64,000 nt of DNA. Source: VBDM01 sp035317085. Lineage in GTDB: Bacteria > Pseudomonadota > Gammaproteobacteria > Burkholderiales > SG8-39. How positions within the stretch are numbered: position 1 is the stretch's first letter; the number at the start of each line of letters is the position of its first letter. Positions 16,526-22,891 of this stretch are shown here, in pieces. The position numbers and the translations under genes were made by a program. The stretch is taken from positions 1-64,000 of the forward strand of contig DATHHS010000216.1 of NCBI GenBank assembly GCA_035317085.1, given 5' to 3'. The notes under the pieces are model-generated. The model saw nothing but the letters and a program-made list of their open reading frames with translations. It did no database searches and was not told the origin of the DNA.

Positions 16526-19156
16526 ATGGACCCGCTCGAATACTCCCGCTACGCCCGGCAGCTCGTCGCGGCAACGCCGGATCTGCGCGAAGAGCTGGAG
16601 CGGGCGCGGGATTCCGGCTGGACGCGCGACGCCATGCAAAGCTTCCTGCGCGAGCGCGGCGACGGGGACGAAGCCTTCCTGCATTCCGGACTGCGGAAGC
16701 TGCGCCAGCGCGTGCTTCTGCGCACGATGGCGCGCGATCTTTCAGGGCACGCCGGTCTCGACGAAGTGTGCGGAACGATGTCCGTACTCGCCGTGGTCGC
16801 CATCGAAGCGTCGCTGGCGTATCTCGAGCCGCGGATGCCAGACGGGCCGTATCCGGGCCTTGTCGTGGTCGGAATGGGGAAACTGGGCGGAGGCGAGCTC
16901 AATGTATCCTCCGACGTCGATCTGGTTTTCCTTTATCCGGAAGGAGGGGAATCCGACGGTAGCGGGCGGGAGGGTGACCTCGATCTCTTCACGCGTCTCG
17001 GGCGCCGGCTCATAGCCGCGCTGGGCGAGCCCACTGAGGACGGTTTCGTTTTTCGGGTCGACATGCGACTGCGTCCCTGGGGCGACTCCGGGGCGCTCGT
17101 CACGAGTTTCGACGCGCTCGAGGAATATTTTGTCACGCAGGGACGGGAATGGGAGCGCTACGCATGGATCAAGGCGCGGGCGCTCGGGTCCGAAGGCGAG
17201 AATGCCGCGCTCGCCGCCATCGTGCGCCCGTTCGTGTATCGCAAGTATCTCGACTATGGCTCGTTCGCGGCGATGCGCGAGCTGCACGCGCAGATCCGCG
17301 AAGAAGTGGCGCGCAGGGAGCTGACCGACCAGATCAAGCTCGGACCGGGAGGCATCCGCGAGATCGAGTTCATCGCGCAGGTGTTTCAGCTGATCCGCGG
17401 CGGGCGCGACCCGACGCTGCAAATCCGCCCGACGCTCGCCGTGCTTGCGCTGCTCGCGCAGAGGAAGCTGCTTCCCGAAGCCGTGGTGCGCGAGCTCTCC
17501 GAGGCCTACGTGTTCCTGCGGCGCCTGGAGCACCGGCTGCAATACCTGGACGACGCGCAGACGCACGAGCTGCCGGAGGGCACGGAGGACCGCTCGCTCG
17601 TTGCCCGGGCGATGGGTTTCGATTCCTGGGAGGCTTTCCGCGCCGGGCTCGATGCGCACCGGACCCGCGTGTCATCGCATTTCGAGGAGGTGTTCGCTGT
17701 CGAGGAGGCGCCGAAGCGTGCGCTCGCGCCCTTGTGGACGGATTCCGAGGAAACTGCGCAGCGTCTCGCACGCCTCGGTTTTCGCGACGCCGCGGGAACG
17801 GCAGCGCGCCTTGCGGCGGTGCGCTCGGGCGCGCGCTATCGCGGCCTGCCGCAGTCGAGCCGGGCCCGCTTCGACGCCCTGATTCCCAGAGTCATCGAGG
17901 AATCGGCGGCGCGGGAAGACCCGGACGCGACGCTCGCGCGTTCGCTGGAACTTCTGGAAACGGTCAGCCGCCGCGCCGCTTATCTCGCCCTGCTCGACGA
18001 GCACCCGGCCGCGCTCGCGCGTCTCGCGCAACTCCTTGGCGCCTCGAGCTGGGCGGCGGAATATCTCAACCGGCATCCGATCGTGCTCGACGAGCTGCTC
18101 GACGCGCGCAGCTTGTTCGCGCGGCCGGACTGGAACGCTTTCGCGCAGGACCTCAGGCTTCAGCTTGCGACCCGCCAGGGCGACGAGGAACGGCAGATGG
18201 ACTGGCTGCGCGAGGCGCATCACGCGCAGGTCTTCCGCCTGCTCGCGCAGGACCTGTCGGGCGTGCTCGGCGTCGAGCGGCTCGCCGACGACCTGTCCGA
18301 CCTCGCCGACGTCATGCTCCAGGTGACCCTGGAGTTGTGCTGGATGCAGCTCCGCAACCGCCATCGCGACGAGCCGCGTTTTTCGATCGTCGGTTACGGC
18401 AAGCTCGGCGGCAAGGAACTGGGCTATGCGTCCGACCTCGATCTCATTTTTCTCTACGAAGATCCCGACGATCGTGCGCCGGAAATCTACGCGCGTCTCG
18501 CGCAGCGCCTGAGCCACTGGCTCACCAGCCGCACCGCGGCGGGCGTGCTGTTCGACATCGACCTGCGCCTGCGTCCCGAGGGCGAGAGCGGGTTCCTGGT
18601 GAGCTCGATCGAGGCTTTCCGGCGCTATCAGCGCGAATCGGCCTGGACCTGGGAGCACCAGGCGCTCACACGGGCGCGCTTTTGCGCGGGCGAGGCGACC
18701 GTGGGCGCCGGCTTCGAGACCGAGCGCAGGTTCGTGCTGCAGATGCCGCGGGACGAGCAGAAGCTGCGCGCGGACATCCTGTCGATGCGCGCGCGGATGC
18801 TCGAAAGCCATCCCAACGCGAGCGGATTATTCGACCTGAAGCACGACCGCGGCGGCATGATCGACATCGAATTCATCGTGCAAATGCTGGTGCTCGCTCA
18901 TGCGCGCGAACGTCTCGAGCTCACCGCCAACGACGGCAACATCGCCCTCTTGAAACTGGCTGCGCGGCTCGCATTGATTCCGGGCGATTCCGCCGACGCG
19001 GTAGCCGACGCTTACCGCGAATTCCGCCGCAGGCAGCACCGGCTGCGGCTCAACGGCGCGAAGTTCGCGCGCGCGCCCTCGGAGCAGGTGCAGACCCACA
19101 TCGATGCGACGCTCGCGCTGTGGCGGCGGGTGTTTGGAAACGATCCCGCCAACTGA
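16526..19156 (+). CDS. glnE: Bifunctional glutamine synthetase adenylyltransferase/adenylyl-removing enzyme
   Basis: Switches glutamine synthetase off and on by adding or removing AMP, in response to PII. 876 aa. Two homologous nucleotidyltransferase halves are plain: GMGKLGGGELNVSSDVDLVFLY at residues ~111-133 (deadenylylating half) and GYGKLGGKELGYASDLDLIFLY at ~624-645 (adenylylating half), each with the DxD metal pair. It is shorter than the ~945 aa E. coli enzyme, mainly at the N-terminus, as in other Betaproteobacteria. ilvE, its usual downstream neighbour, is replaced here by the integron island. Confidence 0.97.
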   Translation: MDPLEYSRYARQLVAATPDLREELERARDSGWTRDAMQSFLRERGDGDEAFLHSGLRKLRQRVLLRTMARDLSGHAGLDEVCGTMSVLAVVAIEASLAYLEPRMPDGPYPGLVVVGMGKLGGGELNVSSDVDLVFLYPEGGESDGSGREGDLDLFTRLGRRLIAALGEPTEDGFVFRVDMRLRPWGDSGALVTSFDALEEYFVTQGREWERYAWIKARALGSEGENAALAAIVRPFVYRKYLDYGSFAAMRELHAQIREEVARRELTDQIKLGPGGIREIEFIAQVFQLIRGGRDPTLQIRPTLAVLALLAQRKLLPEAVVRELSEAYVFLRRLEHRLQYLDDAQTHELPEGTEDRSLVARAMGFDSWEAFRAGLDAHRTRVSSHFEEVFAVEEAPKRALAPLWTDSEETAQRLARLGFRDAAGTAARLAAVRSGARYRGLPQSSRARFDALIPRVIEESAAREDPDATLARSLELLETVSRRAAYLALLDEHPAALARLAQLLGASSWAAEYLNRHPIVLDELLDARSLFARPDWNAFAQDLRLQLATRQGDEERQMDWLREAHHAQVFRLLAQDLSGVLGVERLADDLSDLADVMLQVTLELCWMQLRNRHRDEPRFSIVGYGKLGGKELGYASDLDLIFLYEDPDDRAPEIYARLAQRLSHWLTSRTAAGVLFDIDLRLRPEGESGFLVSSIEAFRRYQRESAWTWEHQALTRARFCAGEATVGAGFETERRFVLQMPRDEQKLRADILSMRARMLESHPNASGLFDLKHDRGGMIDIEFIVQMLVLAHARERLELTANDGNIALLKLAARLALIPGDSADAVADAYREFRRRQHRLRLNGAKFARAPSEQVQTHIDATLALWRRVFGNDPAN

Positions 19157-19393
19157 CGTCCTCGAGCGGTCACTTTCTCAGATAGCCTGGCCCGCGACAC
19201 CTGAGTCCCAACGTCGTCGTTTACCGACCCGAGCGAGGAGGTGAAGCCCGCGTGCTCGGGTCCGGCGCGGCTTGTCGGGTCGCTGATTCTTCGATGACTT
19301 GGATACCGTTTTCCACACACCAGTCCCTCAGTGCGTTTTCGATTGACTCGGCCTCGTACTTGTACCACGGAGGCCGTCCGCTGGGACGAAGGA
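19157..19393. other. Gap between glnE and the DUF6151 gene, possible coding remnant
   Basis: No intact gene seen. On the minus strand an open stretch of about 55 codons just past the DUF6151 stop, in another frame, reads like protein (for example EAESIENALRDWCVENG) and ends at a TAA near 19224. It has no start codon or ribosome site of its own. It may be the tail of a decayed cassette gene. No convincing attC was found here. Confidence 0.35.
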
Positions 19394-19993
19394 TTAGACG
19401 GCACTGGTGACACGAGTACGTTCGGCCTCGGTCAATACCTGCGGCTGCCTGATTGGGGTGCCTGAATCCGCGACGAAGAAGGGATTGCGTTTGTAGTTGC
19501 CGCTTATGCGCGCGGCGATCACGGACCTCATGATTTTCAGCAAGGCTACGAAATTGCTCATCGGTATGGAATTCACCTGACCTTTCGCAGACTTCGTTTG
19601 CAGCACCATCCGCACAGGGCCAAAAGAATCTTGCAGCGAGGGCGCACGCTTGGCCAGGCAGCTATGAATCAAGCCTACGTATGAAGTCTTGAAGTCCCGG
19701 GGAGTGTTTCCGATGGGTGTGTTGCAGCAACTGGTGTACCAACGCAGGAGCCCATGGTCAGACAAGGACATGCAAACGAGCGCCTCCAGCCCCTGCGTAA
19801 AGTGCACGTGCTTGGGGAGCGTGGCAACAATTTCAGTTCCACCCAGTTCGTTCAGCACTGCATCGCCCGGGCGTTCAAGAAAGTGGGCAAAAGCTTGGCA
19901 GTCCTTGCAGTAGCAAACGCCCCTATTCGCCATGTCAGGAGGACTAACGTAACCTTTTAGCGTGCCGCATTGGCACTGCAGCGGATGGTTCAT
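19394..19993 (-). CDS. DUF6151/GFA-like protein, likely gene-cassette gene
   Basis: 199 aa. The N-terminus has zinc-type cysteines (CQCGTLKG and CYCKDCQAFAHFL), the layout of the GFA (formaldehyde-activating enzyme) fold, and the rest resembles DUF6151 proteins, whose role is unknown. ATG 19993 lies 38-44 bases inside a GTTAGGC attC core on the minus strand (20030-20036), as expected for the first gene of an integron cassette. Same orientation as the toxin-antitoxin cassette and opposite to the integrase. Codon use is less GC-biased than neighbouring housekeeping genes. Confidence 0.75.
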   Translation of the reverse strand: MNHPLQCQCGTLKGYVSPPDMANRGVCYCKDCQAFAHFLERPGDAVLNELGGTEIVATLPKHVHFTQGLEALVCMSLSDHGLLRWYTSCCNTPIGNTPRDFKTSYVGLIHSCLAKRAPSLQDSFGPVRMVLQTKSAKGQVNSIPMSNFVALLKIMRSVIAARISGNYKRNPFFVADSGTPIRQPQVLTEAERTRVTSAV

Positions 19994-20029
19994 TCGGCGT
20001 AGGCTACACTCACGTGGGGAGTTTGTGCC

Positions 20030-20037
20030 GCCTAACG
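20030..20037 (-). other. Left half of the split attC core (R' GTTAGGC)
   Basis: On the minus strand CGTTAGGC matches the integron core consensus GTTRRRY perfectly. It starts the cassette that carries the DUF6151 gene. The CTAACG within it (20032-20037, plus strand) is the sequence shared by both junctions of the insertion element. Confidence 0.75.
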
Positions 20038-20042
20038 AATGA

Positions 20043-20055
20043 AAGGGACTTCCCC
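20043..20055 (+). repeat. Left subterminal inverted repeat of the IS
   Basis: AAGGGACTTCCCC; its partner at 21367-21378 is the reverse complement with one base missing. It starts about five bases inside the left end, the IS1111-type arrangement. Confidence 0.75.
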
Positions 20056-20140
20056 TACTCGAAGCGGGTTGTGGCCCGCACGGCATCGAAGTGCCAAGAT
20101 TGAGTTTGCGTTGTTCAATCTGATAACGAGAGGGGAAGTC

Positions 20141-21145
20141 ATGGAAAAGGTTACTACGTTGGGGATCGATCTGGCAAAGAGTGTGTTCTCGCTGCACGGG
20201 GTGGATGGTGCGGGTCGCGTGGTGCTCAGGCGCACGGTGCGCCGCGATCAGCTGCTTGGGGCGGTGGCGGCCTTGCCGCCGTGTCTGATCGGCATGGAGG
20301 CGTGTTCGGGGGCGCACGAGTGGGGCCGGCGGTTCCAGGAGTTGGGGCACACGGTGCGGCTGATGGCGCCCAAGTTCGTGGCCCCGTACAGAAAGAGCGG
20401 CAAGAACGACGGCAACGACGCCGAGGCGATCTGCGAAGCAGTGACGCGGCCGAACATGCGTTTCGTGCCGGTGAAGTCCCTCGAGCAGCAGGCGCTGCTG
20501 GCAATGCACCGGGTCCGGCAGGGGTTTGTGGTGGAGAGGACCGCGATTATCAACCGGCTGCGGGGCTTGCTCTGTGAATTCGGCGTGGTGCTGCCGCTGC
20601 GCTCGGTGACCGTGCGCCGCCAGGCGGCTGCCGCGGCGGAGAACCTGCCCGAGCTCGCGCGTCGCGCAATCGGCGATCTGCTCGAGCAGCTGCGCTCACT
20701 CGATGAACGCATCGGTGGCTACGACCGGGAGATCGAAGCCCAGGCCAAACTGTGCGAGCCGGCGCAGCGTCTGATGAAGATCCGCGGCATCGGGCCCACC
20801 ACGGCGCTGGCCATCGTGGCCACGGTGGGCAACGCGCGCGAGTTCAAGAACGGCCGGCAGTTCGCCGCCTGGATTGGCCTGACTCCGAGCCAGTACTCCA
20901 CCGGCGGCAAGCCGCGCCTGGGGCACATCAGCAAGCGCGGGGACGCCTACCTTCGCAATCTGCTCGTGCAAGGCGCGCGTTCGGTTTTGAATAGCGCCGG
21001 CAGGCACCCGGACCGCATGTCGCGCTGGGTCCTCGATCTGCAGCCGCGCCGCGGCTACTATCGAACGCTGGTTGCGATTGCCAACAAGAACGCGCGCATC
21101 GCATGGGCGTTGCTCGCCAAGGGCGAATCCATGCGCTCGGCATGA
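20141..21145 (+). CDS. IS110 family (IS1111 group) transposase
   Basis: 334 aa DEDD recombinase. The RuvC-like N-terminal part has Asp10 (TLGIDLAKS), Glu60 (GAHEWG) and Asp90/Asp93 (SGKNDGNDAEA); the C-terminal Tnp_20 part has RGIGPTTALAIV and the serine-bearing PSQYSTGGKPRLGHISKRGDAYLR region, Ser253 being the likely nucleophile. ATG 20141 follows GAGAGGGGAAGTC, a good ribosome site. The reading frame is intact, so the element may still be active. Proteins of this family work with an RNA that specifies target and donor DNA. Confidence 0.95.
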   Translation: MEKVTTLGIDLAKSVFSLHGVDGAGRVVLRRTVRRDQLLGAVAALPPCLIGMEACSGAHEWGRRFQELGHTVRLMAPKFVAPYRKSGKNDGNDAEAICEAVTRPNMRFVPVKSLEQQALLAMHRVRQGFVVERTAIINRLRGLLCEFGVVLPLRSVTVRRQAAAAAENLPELARRAIGDLLEQLRSLDERIGGYDREIEAQAKLCEPAQRLMKIRGIGPTTALAIVATVGNAREFKNGRQFAAWIGLTPSQYSTGGKPRLGHISKRGDAYLRNLLVQGARSVLNSAGRHPDRMSRWVLDLQPRRGYYRTLVAIANKNARIAWALLAKGESMRSA

Positions 21146-21366
21146 ACGCACCCATCCGCTAAAGACTGCAATTGTCGATGACGAAACGGTCAAACCGGTG
21201 CCCGGAGAACCTGATCAAACACGACGGCAGCAACTCATGCCGACTAACGAGAGAGGTCCGGGCATGCGGCTTTCATCGGGGCCAGAGCATTCAATGCTCA
21301 CAAACAGGCCGGTTATAGTGACGCAGTCCGTTCTTCCATCGGCACAAACGCTTCCGTTGCGGAAAC
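21146..21366 (+). ncRNA. Putative bridge/seek RNA region of the IS (right end)
   Basis: Non-coding stretch between the transposase stop and the right inverted repeat, the place where IS1111-group elements encode their guide RNA. A hairpin with stem CATGCC/GGCATG (21236-21241, 21261-21266) holds a loop containing most of TGCCGACTAACGA (21238-21250), which matches the left junction TGCCGCCTAACGA (20026-20038) at 12 of 13 positions. A second hairpin GAGCAT/ATGCTC (~21286-21300) is followed by TTATAGT (21313-21319), identical to the element's right end at 21377-21383. RNA limits are not known. Confidence 0.65.
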
Positions 21367-21378
21367 GGGGAAGTCCTT
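21367..21378 (+). repeat. Right subterminal inverted repeat of the IS
   Basis: GGGGAAGTCCTT, reverse complement of the left repeat at 20043-20055 apart from a single-base gap. About ten bases separate it from the right junction. Confidence 0.75.
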
Positions 21379-21386
21379 ATAGTCCC

Positions 21387-21438
21387 GGCTAACGCGCCGC
21401 CCGCTTGCGGGCGGTCGCTGTTGAGCCGGCGGTTAGAC
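21387..21438 (-). other. attC site of the toxin-antitoxin cassette, interrupted at its R' end
   Basis: On the minus strand R'' GTCTAAC (21432-21438) matches RYYYAAC exactly. A central perfect hairpin CCGCCCGC-AA-GCGGGCGG follows, then the R' side GTTAGCC (21387-21393), whose last bases are altered by the IS junction. With the IS removed the R' becomes GTTAGGC. At about 52-55 bp it is near the short end for attC sites. The antitoxin gene reads through it and stops inside R'. Confidence 0.75.
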
Positions 21439-21712
21439 GTGACCCCTTCTCATGCAGGCGCCCTGAGACGTACTTGTGAAGTACGCTAGCAATTAGCGTT
21501 TGGTAAGGAACACCCTCTTCATACGCCCGGGCTTGAATATCCATGAGATCGGCGGCGGAAAGACGAATGTTTACGCGCCTGTTCTTTACAAAAGTTACAC
21601 GCGCAGATTCTCGAAACGCGACGAGTTGCGCCTTTGTAGGACGAACGGAGACCAATGCCCCTTTTTCGTACGCACCCAGCACTTCTCGTTCGTAACGGTC
21701 AAGATTTTTCAT
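21389..21712 (-). CDS. CopG-family antitoxin (BrnA-like partner of BrnT)
   Basis: 107 aa. The body matches the CopG antitoxin family paired with BrnT-type toxins: NLDRYEREVLGAYEKG at the N-terminus and the ribbon-helix-helix part RRVNIRLSAADLMDIQARAYEEGVPYQTLIASVLHKYVSG. The last ~19 residues are encoded by the attC site and end at its core, so they are probably a cassette by-product. ATG 21712 overlaps the toxin end by 14 bases; ATG 21721 is also possible. Binds the toxin and represses the pair, by family. Confidence 0.83.
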   Translation of the reverse strand: MKNLDRYEREVLGAYEKGALVSVRPTKAQLVAFRESARVTFVKNRRVNIRLSAADLMDIQARAYEEGVPYQTLIASVLHKYVSGRLHEKGSRLTAGSTATARKRAAR

Positions 21713-21992
21713 CTGGATCATCCGTTTCTAAATAGTCGCGTGTTGCCTTCCGGCTCGGAATGACAGTCTTCAAAAAGTAGTGTTCCTCTTCCTCGACCGA
21801 CGGAACAAGGAAGATGTATCCCCGATAGGCCACGACTAGCACGACCTGGCCGGGATAACGCCTTTGATTGGGATGGACCAGGATGTCTTTGAGTCCACCT
21901 TCCTCTACCGCAAGAACGATCTCCTCAAAAGAGATGCCGCGCCCTACCTTCAAGCGCTCGTTCTTAACCGGATCCCACCGGAACGGCTTCAC
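21699..21992 (-). CDS. BrnT-family toxin
   Basis: 97 aa RelE-fold ribonuclease toxin of the BrnT type, recognised by FRWDPVKNERLKVGRGISFEEIV at the N-terminus and FLKTVIPSRKATRDYL at the C-terminus. GTG start at 21992, 66 bases inside the cassette border at 22058. Toxin precedes antitoxin, as in brnTA, and the two overlap. Type II toxin-antitoxin cassettes are frequent in chromosomal integrons, where they are thought to stabilise the array. No obvious promoter is seen in the cassette leader. Confidence 0.83.
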   Translation of the reverse strand: MKPFRWDPVKNERLKVGRGISFEEIVLAVEEGGLKDILVHPNQRRYPGQVVLVVAYRGYIFLVPSVEEEEHYFLKTVIPSRKATRDYLETDDPDEKS

Positions 21993-22052
21993 ACATGGAG
22001 TCTACCAAAGCGTGTGCCTTTTGTCATCAGGCATCCTATTGCGTCTCGTCAC

Positions 22053-22059
22053 GTCTAAC
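22053..22059 (-). other. Cassette entry core site (GTTAGAC) at the integrase remnant
   Basis: On the minus strand GTTAGAC matches GTTRRRY exactly and opens the toxin-antitoxin cassette. The extended GTTAGACGTGAC is the perfect reverse complement of GTCACGTCTAAC at the other end of the same cassette (21432-21443), so the excised circle would have a full attC with a 12-bp outer stem. The integrase reading frame begins directly to the right of it. Confidence 0.75.
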
Positions 22060-22741
22060 TCACGGCCGACGAGGTCCAGCGCATTCTTGCGACAATGCAC
22101 GGCACTAAATGGCTGATGGCGAGTCTGCTCTACGGCGCGGGGCTTCGCTTGTGCGAGTGCCTGAAGCTGCGAATCAAGGACGTGGACTTCGGGTACGGGC
22201 AGATCATGGTTCGCGATGCCAAGGGCGGGAAGGACCGGATCACCCTGCTTCCGCAATCCGTTGTCGAGCCGCTGCGCGAGCATCTGGCTCGAGCCAGGAA
22301 ATTGCATGAACGGGATGTCGCCGATGGATATGGCGATGTCGAGCTGCCCCATGCGCTCCGCGTCAAGTATCCGCGCGCGGCCTATGAATGGGGCTGGAAG
22401 TTCGTGTTTCCGTCGTACAAGCGATCGGTCGATCCGGAGACCGGCGTCATCCGTCGCCATCATGTTTACGAAAATTATCTGATTCGCGGGGTCAAGCAGG
22501 CGGCACGCGATGCGGGCATCGTCAAGCACGTGAGCTGCCGCACCTTGCGCCATTCGTTTGCCACCCATCTGCTGGAAACGGCTACGACATCCGCACGGTG
22601 CAGGAATTGCTCGGTCACGCTAGCGTCGAGACGACGATGATCTACACCCACGTGATGAACAAGGGCGGGCGCGGAGTCAAGAGCCCGCTCGATCGCCTCG
22701 AGCAGCGGCGCGCGGAGTACAGGGTTCAGGACGCGGCGTGA
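22060..22741 (+). pseudogene. intI: Integron integrase IntI, 5'-truncated and frameshifted
   Basis: Homology starts abruptly at LTADEVQRIL next to the cassette core, so the first ~115 residues of a ~330 aa integrase are missing. What remains is clearly IntI: LLYGAGLRLCECLKLRIKDVD with the first catalytic Arg, KGGKDR, and the IntI-specific insert (VELPHALRVKYPRAAYEWGW). The second catalytic His is replaced by Arg (CRTLRHSFATHLL). One base is missing near 22579-22581, after LLET; the other frame then continues GYDIRTVQELLGH...TMIYTHV with the active Tyr and ends at 22741. Confidence 0.93.
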
Positions 22742-22811
22742 AGGTTCGCGAACACGGCGGGCCCAATAGAAGAGTGGGATGCCGGACGGAAAATGAGTGT
22801 CTCACAAACAA

Positions 22812-22853
22812 GCGCGGGATGAACGGCAGCTTGCTGTCCGTTCCGTCCCGCGC
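22812..22853. repeat. Long imperfect palindrome between intI and pilU
   Basis: Arms GCGCGGGA/TCCCGCGC, then GAACGG/CCGTTC, then CAGC/GCTG form an 18-pair hairpin with small bulges and a two-base loop. A second short hairpin (GCCGCGC-GAA-GCGCGGC) follows at about 22867-22883. Neither has a T tract. They may end transcription from both sides or mark the old edge of the island. Confidence 0.6.
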
Positions 22854-22891
22854 ATCTGACCTGGCGCCGCGCGAAGCGCGGCGTCCGAAGA

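Larger units (their letters stand above)
20038..21388 (+). mobile_element. IS110-family element, IS1111-attC type, inserted in an attC site
   Basis: About 1.35 kb with one transposase gene, ~100 bases of non-coding left end and ~240 bases of non-coding right end. Subterminal inverted repeats AAGGGACTTCCCC (20043-20055) and GGGGAAGTCCTT (21367-21378) are present, as in the IS1111 subgroup. CTAACG sits at both junctions (20032-20037 and 21389-21394), so the exact ends are uncertain by up to 6 bases. Deleting the element plus one CTAACG rebuilds a normal attC. IS1111-attC elements are known to target attC sites of integron cassettes. Confidence 0.85.

Noticed and set aside
17149..19185. Long frame inside glnE (another frame, plus strand).
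   Set aside because: Arg/Ala/Gly-rich out-of-frame reading of glnE.
19205..19387. Possible attC after the DUF6151 gene, from GTCCCAGC (minus, 19380-19387) and GTTGGGAC (19205-19212), which pair with one G-T wobble.
   Set aside because: The 183-base span is longer than usual attC sites, neither end matches the core consensus, and I see no internal L boxes.
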